Below are positions 24,593 to 33,335 of a stretch of DNA of 64,000 nt, piece by piece (the stretch's first letter is position 1; every line of letters begins with the position of its first letter). Source of the stretch: Campylobacter showae (GTDB lineage: Bacteria; Campylobacterota; Campylobacteria; Campylobacterales; Campylobacteraceae). Under the pieces are notes generated by a model. It saw only the letters and a list, made by a program, of their open reading frames with translations, ran no database searches and was not told the DNA's origin. Position numbers and translations under genes: made by a program. The DNA is taken from the NCBI RefSeq assembly GCF_900699785.1, contig NZ_LR535679.1:1488001-1552000 (forward strand), in the 5' to 3' direction.

Positions 24593-25222
24593 ATGAACTA
24601 TCTTGAAATTTTAAAATTTCGTCACGCTTGCAAAATTTTTGACGAGAGCAAAAAGATAAGTGCGGGCGAATTTGACTTTATCCTAGAGGCTGGCAGGCTA
24701 AGCCCAAGCTCGACTGGCCTTGAGCAGTGGGACTTTTTAGTCGTGCAAAACGAGGAGCTAAGGCAAAAAATCCGCGAATTCTCGTGGAATCAAGTGCAGA
24801 TCACATCTTGCTCGCATTTGGTGGTCGTCTTAGCAAAGGTCAAAGAGATAAAATTTGGCAGCAGCTATGTTGATAAAATGATCGCTAGACGCGCAGATAA
24901 AGAGCCTGAGATGATCGCTGCAAGGCAGAAATTTTATCACGACTTTTTGCTATCAAATTTCAAAAACGACGATGAGCTAACATTTCAGTGGTCGCACGAG
25001 CAGTGCATGATAGCTGCGACAAATATGATGAACGCAGCCGCGAGCCTTGGGATTGACAGCTGCCCGATCGAAGGCTTTGACAGGCATGCTTTAAATGAAA
25101 TTTTAGGGCTTGATGAGAGCGAGCAAAGAGTGGCTATCGTAGTGCCATTTGGCTACCGCGTCAAACCGCAGACTAAAAGATACCGCCGCGAACTAAGCGA
25201 CGTCGTGAAGTGGATTTACTAA
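24593..25222 (+). CDS. RdxA/NfsB-like nitroreductase family oxidoreductase
   Basis: FMN-dependent NAD(P)H oxidoreductase, 209 aa. N-terminal FRHACKIFDESKKI and EAGRLSPSSTGLEQWDFLVV carry the FMN-binding Arg and Ser residues. The middle part has HEQCMIAATNMMNAAASLGIDSCPIEGFD and the end has VAIVVPFGYRVKPQTKRYR. This pattern is shared with Helicobacter/Campylobacter RdxA (oxygen-insensitive nitroreductase). ATG codons lie at 24590 and 24593; I prefer the second because AAGGAG is then 5 bases upstream rather than 2. A single gene; the natural substrate is unknown. Confidence 0.88.
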   Translation: MNYLEILKFRHACKIFDESKKISAGEFDFILEAGRLSPSSTGLEQWDFLVVQNEELRQKIREFSWNQVQITSCSHLVVVLAKVKEIKFGSSYVDKMIARRADKEPEMIAARQKFYHDFLLSNFKNDDELTFQWSHEQCMIAATNMMNAAASLGIDSCPIEGFDRHALNEILGLDESEQRVAIVVPFGYRVKPQTKRYRRELSDVVKWIY

Positions 25223-25803
25223 ATTTAGTAACTACGTAAATTTAAAATTTAACTCAGTCGGCGCGAGCTAAATGTACTTTTGGCGTCGATCGAGTTTTAA
25301 ATTTGATTTTTGTTGCTCAAATTTATGCAAATTTATTTGCTAAGGCGACAAATCTACAGTTGTAGTACACACACCGCAGACGACGCGAAGGCGCCAAGCG
25401 CGGTTTGTATATACGTTTCTAGCAAATTTGACGATTTTGCGCCAAAGTTTTGCACCAAACCCCCGTTTGACAAGCGGTCGCGCAATCCAGAACGGACATA
25501 GTAAAATAGGGGTGGCGCCGAGGATTTGGATAATCGTCTAGGGCAAAAAACGGCCGCGCATATTTCGCGCGATATTTTATTTTATACGAGCGAGCATTTG
25601 GCTGCGCTGTACGTTGAAAGTCGGCGTAAACTAGTTGGGGCGTGCCCGTATTTATTTTGCGAACGGCTCGGCAAATTTGCTCAAATTTAAGACGCAAAAT
25701 TCGGCGAGATTTCAAATTTATAGATTCTACAAATTCCAAATTTTAAGAATTTCCGACCGTGAAAATTTACCGAGCTTGCAAATTTATCCAAACACAAATT
25801 CGG
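25223..25803. other. Intergenic region, 581 bases, no confident gene
   Basis: The longest non-coding stretch apart from the 62 kb region, between convergent genes (nitroreductase and patB). It has many AAATTT words. Several frames of 60-105 codons exist on both strands but lack ribosome-binding sites and protein-like composition. It may hold remains of a lost gene; I could not recognise any. Confidence 0.5.
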
Positions 25804-26910
25804 CTAAAAATTATCGCTCTGCCCGTTTAGTAGCTTGTCCACTACGTAGACGGCGATCTTTTTAGCGCCGTTCATGCTGATGTGCATACCGTCGTCCTTG
25901 CGTAGCGGCTTTTTGTCGGCGCCTTCTTTTAGATACTTGCCGTTATCGCAGATCGCGCCGCTGATGTCGATGTAGCGCGCGCCGTATTTTTGCGCGGCGT
26001 CCTTGTAGATCAGGTTTAGCGCCTTCATTTTTTTGTCGAATTTCTCGCTCTTCATGCACGGTACTCCCAGCCACACGACCTGCGCGCCGTGCTGCCCTGC
26101 GATCTCGTAGATCTCGGCGATCCTGCCCTCATAGGCCTCGCGCCACGCGTCGGTGCCAAAGTCCAGCGCCTGCTCGTCAAACGTGTAGCTATAAGCGTCG
26201 TTCGCGCCAAAAAGCGCGAATATCAGCAAATTTTGCGGGCGATTTTCTAAGCTTGCTAGCGCCGTCTTTAGCTCCTCACTCCAGTCGTAAAATTTCTTAT
26301 TGGTTAGTCCCGTGCTAGCTTTTGCCATATTTTTGATTGAGATTTTGCTCGTTTTTAGCGCGTTTTCAAAGCCCCAGCCAAAGCCTTGCATTATGGAGTC
26401 GCCTATCAAGATGACGCCCAAATTTTCGTTTAGCTCGATATCAAAAAACGCGGATTTGTTCGTTTTGCTCGGAGCGCTCGGCGTTAAATTTGAGGCTAGC
26501 GAGCCGTTTTTATCTAAATTTGAAACGGTTTTAGTAGGCGTTTGAACGCTTTGAGCCGTTAAATTTGCTTCTTTTACCGCGCCGATACTAGGCGTTAAAT
26601 TTTGCGCATTTTGGGCGTTTAAATTTGACGTTTCGGCTTGCGATACGGTTAAATTTTGCTCCGTTTTAGCGCTCGTTGCGGTCTGTTTTTTATCGCCCGA
26701 AAAAATACCCGTAAATTTATCAATAGCCGATTTTGCGCTTTGTAAGCCGTCCTCGGCGATGTTTATAAATTTATCGCTCAGCGCCATCGCGCGCTCGTCC
26801 GTGATGAAAAAATCCTTTTGATATTTGGCTTCGTAGTAGTTTGACAGCGGTCGCAAAAATAGCGCAATCAGTGTAAAAAACGCGAGAAATACCCCAAAAA
26901 ACGCTCTCAT
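25804..26910 (-). CDS. patB: PatB-like SGNH hydrolase-fold peptidoglycan O-acetyltransferase
   Basis: 368 aa, periplasmic, anchored by an N-terminal helix (residues 4-20). The catalytic domain begins near residue 160 with block I GDSIMQ (Ser in VILIGDSIMQGFGW), then FGANDAY (Gly-Asn block) and the C-terminal DGMHISMNGAKK (Asp/His). PatB moves acetyl groups, brought out by PatA, onto MurNAc. Residues 72-152 form a low-complexity linker rich in NLT and SNL. Two motifs in it, EQNLT and EANLT, match the bacterial N-glycosylation sequon. The start overlaps the patA stop (TAATG). Confidence 0.85.
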   Translation of the reverse strand: MRAFFGVFLAFFTLIALFLRPLSNYYEAKYQKDFFITDERAMALSDKFINIAEDGLQSAKSAIDKFTGIFSGDKKQTATSAKTEQNLTVSQAETSNLNAQNAQNLTPSIGAVKEANLTAQSVQTPTKTVSNLDKNGSLASNLTPSAPSKTNKSAFFDIELNENLGVILIGDSIMQGFGWGFENALKTSKISIKNMAKASTGLTNKKFYDWSEELKTALASLENRPQNLLIFALFGANDAYSYTFDEQALDFGTDAWREAYEGRIAEIYEIAGQHGAQVVWLGVPCMKSEKFDKKMKALNLIYKDAAQKYGARYIDISGAICDNGKYLKEGADKKPLRKDDGMHISMNGAKKIAVYVVDKLLNGQSDNF

Positions 26911-28244
26911 TAAAATCCTTGATATATAAAATTAGGCATACCAGACGGCATCAAAAAGTAAATAATTATCCCAAAAATCGCTAAAAAAACGGCTGAAAAA
27001 ATAACGTTTATATTCTCAAAAAATTTAACCAAAATCGGATAAACGTCAAGCGCGGCGTATAAAAATACAAAAGCAAAAACGCCCGCAAACAGCGCGCAAA
27101 TCGCAAGAAGCTCGCCGCCCGAGTTTCTAAAAATCGCCCCGATATAGCGCACCGCCCCCTCAAAATCCATCGTGAAAAAGACCCAAACCATACTCACGAA
27201 AATAAACGTAAAATATCGTCCAAGTATGGCCGAATTTGGCCATTTGCGCTCGTCGGTTAAGTTTAAAAACACGACGCCAAGGCCGTGGATGAGCCCCCAG
27301 AGTAAAAAGCTAAGTCCCGCACCGTGCCAGACGCCCGAGATCGCAAAGACTAGCATCACGTTTAGCTGCGTCTGCGCCTGCGTGCCGCGACTGCCTCCCA
27401 GCGGGAAATAGACGCACTCTTTAAAAAAATTCATAAGGCTGATGTGCCAATTTTGCCAGAAAATTTTTAAATTTCGCGCCGTAAAAGGACGGTTGAAGTT
27501 TTGTGGCAAAACAAAACCGCACATGAGTCCTAGCGCCGTCACGAAGTCCACGTAGCCGCTAAAATCGGCGTAAAGCAGCACGCTGTAGCCAAAAAGCGCG
27601 CCTAGAAGCTGCGAGGCGGGTAGGGTGGGTGCGGCAAAAACGGGATTAACTATCTCGAAAAGATGGTTTGCGACGATGAGTTTTTTAAAAAGCGCGGAGC
27701 ACAAAAGCGCGAATATGACGGGGCTAGCGCGAAAAACCTTGGGTGAATTTAGCGTCTCGAAAAAGGGCTTTGGTCGTAAAATCGGACCCGAAATAATCGC
27801 AGCAAAAAAGCTAAGAAAAATCAGCGTATCAATGTAGCCGGGCGCCTCTAGTTCGCCGTCTCGCACGGCCTTTAGCAACAAGATGCTCATAAACGAATAA
27901 AACGAAATGCCAAGCGGCAAAATGATGGTTTCTAGTCTCATGACGCCGAATTTGATCGTAAAATACCCGCCGTATTTAAAAAACGCAAGCGCGCAAAGCA
28001 CGAAAATAACGCCCGCAGCAAACGGAATCGCGGAGTCTTTGCTCTGAGCCGCCCTCACAAAAAGAAAAACCGCGGTACTAAAGATAAAATTTATGATTAA
28101 AAATTTAAGCCCGAACGATGCTAAAAACAGATAAGAAAAAGCGAGTAAAACGGCTTTTTGCAGGTGCGGGCGAGTGTTTAAAAAGTAATAAATCGGCCAA
28201 AAAATAAAAAAGCACAAGCCAAATTCTATGGAAAAAAGATTCAT
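26910..28244 (-). CDS. patA: PatA-like MBOAT O-acyltransferase
   Basis: 444 aa membrane-bound O-acyltransferase with ten or more helices. The family signature stretch is FNRPFTARNLKIFWQNWHISL followed by the invariant His in SGVWHGAGLSFLLWGLIHG; GGSRGT in the loop is also typical of AlgI/PatA proteins. It carries acetyl groups across the inner membrane. The patB gene directly downstream shows the pair acts on peptidoglycan rather than alginate, as in C. jejuni. An esterase (ape1) often accompanies them but is absent here. A -10 box TATAAT lies about 25 bases before the start. Confidence 0.88.
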   Translation of the reverse strand: MNLFSIEFGLCFFIFWPIYYFLNTRPHLQKAVLLAFSYLFLASFGLKFLIINFIFSTAVFLFVRAAQSKDSAIPFAAGVIFVLCALAFFKYGGYFTIKFGVMRLETIILPLGISFYSFMSILLLKAVRDGELEAPGYIDTLIFLSFFAAIISGPILRPKPFFETLNSPKVFRASPVIFALLCSALFKKLIVANHLFEIVNPVFAAPTLPASQLLGALFGYSVLLYADFSGYVDFVTALGLMCGFVLPQNFNRPFTARNLKIFWQNWHISLMNFFKECVYFPLGGSRGTQAQTQLNVMLVFAISGVWHGAGLSFLLWGLIHGLGVVFLNLTDERKWPNSAILGRYFTFIFVSMVWVFFTMDFEGAVRYIGAIFRNSGGELLAICALFAGVFAFVFLYAALDVYPILVKFFENINVIFSAVFLAIFGIIIYFLMPSGMPNFIYQGF

Positions 28245-28266
28245 ATCCCGCCTAAATTTTTGCGTA

Positions 28267-28272
28267 ATTATA
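28267..28272 (-). promoter_or_regulatory. Candidate -10 box for patA-patB
   Basis: A perfect TATAAT on the minus strand, 23 bases before the patA ATG, flanked by an A/T run. The leader would be short. Confidence 0.45.
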
Positions 28273-28461
28273 TAAAAAAATTATTTTGGGTTAGGTTAAA
28301 TTTACGTTTGACGGGAATTTAAAATTTGACTTGCGGTTTTGCTTGGACGGGTTTTAAATTCGGCGTCAAATTTGGGGCTTAAATCTGAGTTCAAACGGCT
28401 CAAATTCGCGTCCAAATTTGAGCCCTAAATCTCTCGCCCTCTTGCGTAAAATCAGCCAAAT

Positions 28462-28929
28462 TTAAAGCCGCTCTATCGTCGCTAGCACGTTTGCCGCGTC
28501 GTTTGCGGGCTCGGCTACGTCGTTAAATCTTTTTACGACTTCGCCGTTTTTGATGATCAGCGTTTGGCGGCGGTAAAATTTCTTGCCGTCGTTCGTGGTA
28601 AAAGTTTGCAAATTTAGCGGTGATTCTAGTTCGAAGTTTTCGTCGCTTAAAAAGATAAAATTCGCACCTACGCTTTGTTTAAACTCATTCATCTTTTCTA
28701 CGCTTTGGGAGCCGATGGCTATTAGCGTAAAGCCTGCGGATTCTAGCTTTGCAAGGTTTTCTTGGTAGGCTTTGCACTGAAGCGTGCAGCCGGTTAATCC
28801 CTTTAAATCCTTTAAATTTTCCGGTAAAAACTTCCCGCTCTCGCCCATTTTGGGATAGGTAAAAACGATGCAGTTTTTGCCGTCCGTTAGCTCGCTAAAT
28901 TTGACCGGATTTGCGTTTATGTCTTTCAT
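28462..28929 (-). CDS. Peroxiredoxin-like (Bcp-type) thiol peroxidase at the end of the mod operon
   Basis: 155 aa thioredoxin-fold protein. The order VFTYPKMGESG, then GLTGCTLQCKAYQENLAKL, GFTLIAIGSQSVEKMNEFKQ, FIFLSDENFEL and RRQTLIIKNGEV matches the peroxiredoxin core. Compared with Bcp (YPK..TPGCTxxAC) the Cys block lies about 20 residues further on, and the two Cys (48 and 52) are one residue closer together, so the mechanism may differ. The start overlaps the modB stop by 4 bases, making it part of the molybdate operon, which is not usual. Confidence 0.78.
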   Translation of the reverse strand: MKDINANPVKFSELTDGKNCIVFTYPKMGESGKFLPENLKDLKGLTGCTLQCKAYQENLAKLESAGFTLIAIGSQSVEKMNEFKQSVGANFIFLSDENFELESPLNLQTFTTNDGKKFYRRQTLIIKNGEVVKRFNDVAEPANDAANVLATIERL

Positions 28930-29600
28930 TGCGTCCTCTTTGCGTGTGAATTGTTGAAAAAATAGACTAAAAATAGCACCGCAAAGCTTATAAACAGCAT
29001 AATCGCCGAATAAACGTGCGCCTTTGTATAATCCATGAGCTCGACGGCCTCGTAGATAGCGATGCTAGCGACCTTAGTTTTGTCCCCCACGCTGCCGCCT
29101 ATCATCAGCACGACGCCAAACTCGCCCAAGGTATGCGCAAAACTCACTATGAGCGCGGTTAGAAGCGATGGTTTGATGTTTGGCAGAGCGACTCTAAAAA
29201 GCGTCTCCCATTTGCCTTTGCCCAGCGAGTAGCTCGCCTCAAAAAGGCTCTTCGGTAGGCTAGCAAATCCCGCCTGAAGCGGCTGAAACATAAAAGGCAG
29301 CGAGTAAATACAGCTAGCGATGATGAGGCCTGAAAAGTTAAAAACCAAGCGGATATCAAAGGTTTCCTCGAAAAATTTGCCCAAAAAGTTGTAAGGTGAG
29401 AGAAAAACAAGCAGGTAAAATCCAAGCACCGAAGGAGGTAGCACGAGAGGCAGCGAGATCACGGCCTCGAGCACGGGTTTAAATTTAAAACTCGCTCGGC
29501 TAAGCCAAAACGCAACCGGCAGCATGAGAAAAAACAGGATCGCAGTCGAAATAAAAGCAAGCTTTAGCGAGAGGTAAAAGGGCGTAAAATCGATATTCAT
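28926..29600 (-). CDS. modB: Molybdate ABC transporter permease ModB
   Basis: Inner-membrane channel of the molybdate importer, 224 aa with five or six helices. The ABC EAA loop is seen in SLGKGKWETLFRVALPNIKPSL. Other ModB landmarks are ISLPLVLPPSVLGFYLLV and SFAHTLGEFGVVLMIGGSVGDKTKVASIAIYEAVE. It overlaps modC upstream by 4 bases (ATGA-type coupling) and the peroxiredoxin gene downstream by 4 bases. Confidence 0.94.
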   Translation of the reverse strand: MNIDFTPFYLSLKLAFISTAILFFLMLPVAFWLSRASFKFKPVLEAVISLPLVLPPSVLGFYLLVFLSPYNFLGKFFEETFDIRLVFNFSGLIIASCIYSLPFMFQPLQAGFASLPKSLFEASYSLGKGKWETLFRVALPNIKPSLLTALIVSFAHTLGEFGVVLMIGGSVGDKTKVASIAIYEAVELMDYTKAHVYSAIMLFISFAVLFLVYFFNNSHAKRTQ

Positions 29601-30541
29601 TTTGGCTCGCTTTGCGCGTAAATCTCGGCGTTTCGCTCGTCAAATTTGCCTGATTTCGCACCGTAAAATTCGTTGTTTTCGCTACCGTTTTTTTGTAAAT
29701 TTAGCCCAAACGCCTTGGCGCTTATCGACGCTTCGTCGCCCGGTTTTAAATTTGCGGCTTCCGCGGCGCTTAGCGCTACTTCGCAAAGCTGCTGACCTAC
29801 GGAGACGACGGCTACGTAGATGGCGTCGCGTTTTGAGATTTCTAAAATTTTTGCCGGCAGGCTAAATTTCTGCGAGCCTCTGTGCCTCAAAAATATCTCG
29901 CCCGGGCCGCCTTCTTGCGCTATTTTGCCGTTTTCGAGCACGAAGACTTTGGACGCGAGTTTGTAGATCTCCGCGACGTCGTGGCTAACCAAAATCGTCG
30001 TCATATCAAACTCGGCGTGCACCTTAGCAAGGTAGTCTTGCAGCTTTTCGCGCATGGCGTTATCAAGCGCGGAGAGCGGCTCGTCGAGGAGTAAAATTTC
30101 TGGCTTTCGCATGAGAGCGCGGGCTAGGGCGGCGCGCTGCTTTTGACCGCCGGAGAGCTGCGAGATAGCGGCGTTTTCTAGCGAGCTCATCTCGACAAGA
30201 CCCAGCAGTTTGCGGGCTAAATTTACGTCGTTATTTGCAAAAAGCAGGTTTTTCATCACGTTCATATTCGGAAAAAGCGCGTAGTCTTGAAATAAAAACC
30301 CGATATTTCGGCTTTGGGGCGGTGTTAAGTTTTTGCCGTCAAATAGCGTCCGTCCGCCTGCTTTTATCGTTCCGCTATCAGGCGTTTCAAAGCCCGCGAT
30401 TAGGCGCAAAAGCGTCGTTTTGCCGCTACCGCTTTTGCCGTAGAGAGCGACGAATTCGCCCTTTTTTACGTTCAAATTTACGTCTAAATCAAATTTTCCG
30501 TTCGCGCCGTTTAGGCTTTTTATGCAGTTTAGTTCTATCAT
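29597..30541 (-). CDS. modC: Molybdate ABC transporter ATPase ModC
   Basis: 314 aa ATPase. Walker A GKSGSGKTTLLRLIAG lies near residue 35, the Q loop in IGFLFQDYALFPNM, the signature ISQLSGGQKQRAALARAL, Walker B ILLLDEPLSALD, and the H loop in TILVSHDVAEIY. After residue 225 comes a TOBE/Mop-like domain (RDAIYVAVVSVGQQLCEVALSAAEAANLKPGD), typical of ModC and related anion importers. The last 25 residues are variable. Coupled by short overlaps to the di-Mop gene and to modB. Confidence 0.94.
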   Translation of the reverse strand: MIELNCIKSLNGANGKFDLDVNLNVKKGEFVALYGKSGSGKTTLLRLIAGFETPDSGTIKAGGRTLFDGKNLTPPQSRNIGFLFQDYALFPNMNVMKNLLFANNDVNLARKLLGLVEMSSLENAAISQLSGGQKQRAALARALMRKPEILLLDEPLSALDNAMREKLQDYLAKVHAEFDMTTILVSHDVAEIYKLASKVFVLENGKIAQEGGPGEIFLRHRGSQKFSLPAKILEISKRDAIYVAVVSVGQQLCEVALSAAEAANLKPGDEASISAKAFGLNLQKNGSENNEFYGAKSGKFDERNAEIYAQSEPK

Positions 30542-30918
30542 GCGATGCAGAGCGAGGTTGCCTTGACGTAGGCGTAAATTTGATCGCCGAGCGCTAAATT
30601 TAGCCGCTTTAGCGATGCCGTGGAGATGATGCTTTCAAACTCAAACTCGCCCGCGTTTAGATGCAGCGAGCTTGTGATTTGTCCTTTTTGGATGTCTGAA
30701 ATTCGCGCTTTTATCTCGTTTGAAACAGAGCAGTTTAAAAGCGGGGAAGTAGCGACGAAGACGTCCGAGCTTTTAAAGCTTAGTCGAACCTCGTCGCCGA
30801 TTTTTAAATTTTGCAGATTTTCCAAGGATAGCATTTTTAGGCTCAAATTTTCGGCGCTAAACTCAAAAACACTAACGCCGTCATTTTGCTCTATCGCCGA
30901 AATTTTAGCCTTTATCAT
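30538..30918 (-). CDS. Di-Mop (TOBE-domain) molybdate-binding protein
   Basis: 126 aa made of two Mop/TOBE repeats (about residues 1-60 and 65-126), each with the pattern short strand, SLENLQNLKIGDEVRLSFKSSDVFVA or SLKRLNLALGDQIYAYVKATSLCIA. Mop proteins bind molybdate or tungstate in the cytoplasm and buffer it. A separate di-Mop gene inside a mod operon, in addition to the di-Mop region of ModE and the TOBE of ModC, is less common. Its ATG directly follows the modA stop, and it overlaps modC by 4 bases. Confidence 0.85.
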   Translation of the reverse strand: MIKAKISAIEQNDGVSVFEFSAENLSLKMLSLENLQNLKIGDEVRLSFKSSDVFVATSPLLNCSVSNEIKARISDIQKGQITSSLHLNAGEFEFESIISTASLKRLNLALGDQIYAYVKATSLCIA

Positions 30919-31665
30919 TTAGATGTTGTATCCGAATTTTCTAAAGATTTCCTTCGCGCGGTCGCTTCTGATGAAGTCGTAGAAAGCTTTTGCTTCAGGA
31001 TTGTTTTCGCCGTGTTTTAGGATAACCATGCCTTGGTCGATCGGAGTGTAAAGCGCAGGATCGATGAGGATAAAGTTTTTACCCTCTTTGTACTCGGCCA
31101 TTTTTTTATCATGCATTGCAGAAGCCGCGATAAATCCGACGTCAGCAGCGCTTAGAGCTTGGCTTAGAGCTTCGCCGATAGATTTTGCTAGGATGACGTT
31201 TTTCTCGACTTTATCATAGATGCCCGCTTTTTTTAGAGCTTCGATGCTAGCCTTACCGTACGGAGCGGTTTCAGGATTTGCGATCGCAATGGCTTTTAGG
31301 CCTTCTACCGCGTTTATGCCCTTAGCTAGATCGATATCTCTGATCGTAAATAGAGCAAGCGCGCCCTGGGCGTATACTACGGGCTGGGTTACGGCAAATT
31401 TGGTGTCGTATAGATCCTGGACGAATTTCATATTTGCAGCCATGAAAACGTCGGCAGGAGCGCCGTTTTTGACCTGGGTAGATAGCGCGCCGCTAGCTCC
31501 TAGAGTGACGGTTACTTTGGTATCGGGGTTTGATTTAGCAAACTCCGCTTTTAGCTCGTCAAACGCGTAAGTGACGTTTGCTGCGGCAAATACGTTGATC
31601 TCACCCGCGTTTAGATGAAAAGCCGCGAGAGCCGCGACGACTAACGAAAAAAATGTTTTTTTCAT
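30919..31665 (-). CDS. modA: Molybdate-binding periplasmic protein ModA
   Basis: 248 aa with a Sec signal (MKKTFFSLVVAALAAFHLNA) and a mature part starting GEINVFAAANVTYAFDELK. Substrate-loop motifs include TVTLGASGALSTQVKNGAPADVFMAA (Ser and Ala contacts) and IAIANPETAPYGKASIEALKKAG, with VDVG-like DVGFIAASA. These match ModA/WtpA-type tetrahedral oxyanion binders; molybdate versus tungstate cannot be told. It is the second gene of the operon, after the damaged modE, which ends 3 bases upstream. Confidence 0.93.
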   Translation of the reverse strand: MKKTFFSLVVAALAAFHLNAGEINVFAAANVTYAFDELKAEFAKSNPDTKVTVTLGASGALSTQVKNGAPADVFMAANMKFVQDLYDTKFAVTQPVVYAQGALALFTIRDIDLAKGINAVEGLKAIAIANPETAPYGKASIEALKKAGIYDKVEKNVILAKSIGEALSQALSAADVGFIAASAMHDKKMAEYKEGKNFILIDPALYTPIDQGMVILKHGENNPEAKAFYDFIRSDRAKEIFRKFGYNI

Positions 31666-31667
31666 TT

Positions 31668-32449
31668 TTATACTCCTATTATGATTTGACTTGCTTTGAT
31701 TATAGCGGTGAGCTCGTCGCCCACGCCGATGCGCATTTGCATCGCGCTTTCTTTGGTGATGATAGAGGTTATCGTCTGATGATTGCTGATTTCTAGTACG
31801 ATTTCGGCGTTTACGGAGCCGATTTTAGCCTCGATAACGCGTCCTTTTAGTAAATTTGCCGCGCTTAGTTTTAGATTTTCCTCTTTTGCGAGCATTACGC
31901 TTGGGGCTTTAAAGATAAATACAACCTTTTTGCCGACTTTTAAATTTAGATTTTTTTCAGACTCGACCGTGACGTTAGCACGTAAAATTTCGCCGTTTGA
32001 GAGTTTGGCGCTGATTTGCGAATTTACCGCGCCCGTTTTTACGTCCGTGATCTCGCAGCTTAGTTGATTTCGCGCGCTTAGACTCATGCTCATGCGCTGT
32101 AAATTTAAAATTTCGTTCGTATCGACGTTTATATTTGAACAAACTTTTTCTAAAAATATCTTTTGGCTCTCTAGCATCGCGTCGTATAGCGCGATCATCT
32201 TTTTGCCGTATGGCGTGAGCTCCGAGCCGCTGTTTTTCTTGTTGCCTTCGGCTCTTGCGATTAGCGTTCGTCCGAGCGGTTATTTAGCGCGTCCAGGCTA
32301 TCCCATGCGTTTTTGTACGAGATGCCGACGTACTCGGCGGCTTTGGTTATGCTTTTGGTGTGTTCTACGGCCTTTAAAAGCTCTATATGTTTAGCCAACA
32401 CCGATACGCCGCTATCTAAAAATAGCTCTAAACTAACGTCTGCTTTCAT
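31668..32449 (-). pseudogene. modE: ModE molybdate-responsive regulator, split by a one-base frameshift
   Basis: The N-terminal part (32261-32449) is the ModE winged-helix DNA-binding domain: ELLKAVEHTKSITKAAEYVGISYKNAWDSLDALNN. It runs into a stop after RSDER. The other frame continues from LIARAEGNKKNSGSELTPYGKKM into 176 residues with two Mop repeats, the ModE effector domain. Adding one base (C on the coding strand) near 32265-32267 turns GAA-CGC-TAA into GAA-CCG-CTA-ATC, i.e. E-P-L-I-A-R, which is the family sequence. So either ModE is inactivated and the mod operon is deregulated, or there is a sequencing error. A start inside the second frame would give an effector domain without DNA binding. 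Confidence 0.9.
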
Positions 32450-32632
32450 GAAAATCCCCCAAATTCTATCAATATAAAAAAATAATTTGCTAGAAAGTAT
32501 ATTTAAATATATATGAAAAATAACTTAAAGAAACTTCGTAATACCTGGCATTTTGAAATTTATAAATTTAAAAGCTACATTGAGATAAAATCTCAGGTTA
32601 CTGCCTTTGCAGACTTGAAATTCGGAGATTTG

Positions 32633-33334
32633 ATGAGAAAATTTTTACTCTCTTTTTTGCTTTTTTTTAGTTGCGTTTTTGCTGAACAAACGCAAGAAAA
32701 GAGCGAATTTGACGACGAATTTACCCAGCCTAGCGAGATTTTCGATCCGCTTAGCGGCTATAATAGAATGATGACGGGGTTTAACGATTTTATGTACGTA
32801 AACGCCATCCACCCCGCGATAAAAGGCTATAACTACATAGTGCCCGAGGCCGCAAGAACCGCTGCTGGAAACTTTTTTGACAACCTTTTATATCCCGTTC
32901 GCTTCGTAAATAATCTCTTGCAGTTTAAATTTAGCGAGGCTGGGGAGGAGACGCTGAGATTTTTGGCAAATACGATTATCGGTTTTGGCGGGCTAACCGA
33001 CGGCGCGAAATACTACAATCTGCAACGCCACGACGAGGACTTCGGTCAGACGCTAGGCTACTGGGGCGTAGGTAGCGGATTTCACGTGGTGCTGCCGTTT
33101 ATCGGACCGTCAAATTTACGCGATATCGTCGGTCTAGTCGGCGATTATTATCTCGATCCTATCAGTTACGTAAAGCCTGCGCTAGACTCCTTTGCTATAA
33201 AAACATTCCGTCAGGGCAATCTTTTGTCCTTACACCCAGACGCTTACGACAAGCTTAAAAAAGACGCGATCGACCTGTATCCGTTTCTACGAGATGCCTA
33301 CGAACAGCGCCGCAACCACTTAATAAAGGAATAA
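32633..33334 (+). CDS. mlaA: MlaA/VacJ-type outer-membrane lipid transport protein
   Basis: 233 aa from ATG 32633, chosen because GGAG is 6 bases upstream and a signal peptide (MRKFLLSFLLFFSCVFA) follows at once; the frame is open further back without a signal. MlaA hallmarks: FDPLSGYNRMMTGFNDFMY, PEAARTAAGNFFDNLLYPVRFVNNLLQFKF, FGGLTDGAKYYNLQRHDEDFGQTLGYWGVGSGFHVVLPF and RDIVGLVGDYYLDP. MlaA removes misplaced phospholipids from the outer leaflet. A Cys in the signal is not in a clear lipobox. First gene of a three-gene operon with an MlaC-like protein and an RND permease. Confidence 0.9.
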   Translation: MRKFLLSFLLFFSCVFAEQTQEKSEFDDEFTQPSEIFDPLSGYNRMMTGFNDFMYVNAIHPAIKGYNYIVPEAARTAAGNFFDNLLYPVRFVNNLLQFKFSEAGEETLRFLANTIIGFGGLTDGAKYYNLQRHDEDFGQTLGYWGVGSGFHVVLPFIGPSNLRDIVGLVGDYYLDPISYVKPALDSFAIKTFRQGNLLSLHPDAYDKLKKDAIDLYPFLRDAYEQRRNHLIKE

Positions 33335-33335
33335 A

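Noticed and set aside
25419..25739. 106-codon minus-strand frame and smaller plus-strand frames in the 25.2-25.8 kb gap
   Set aside because: No start signal, Arg/Cys-scattered composition, and no recognisable fold; probably chance frames.
25804..28244. AlgI/AlgX-type alginate acetylation pair
   Set aside because: No polysaccharide genes are nearby; MBOAT plus SGNH in this order fits PatA/PatB of Campylobacter better.
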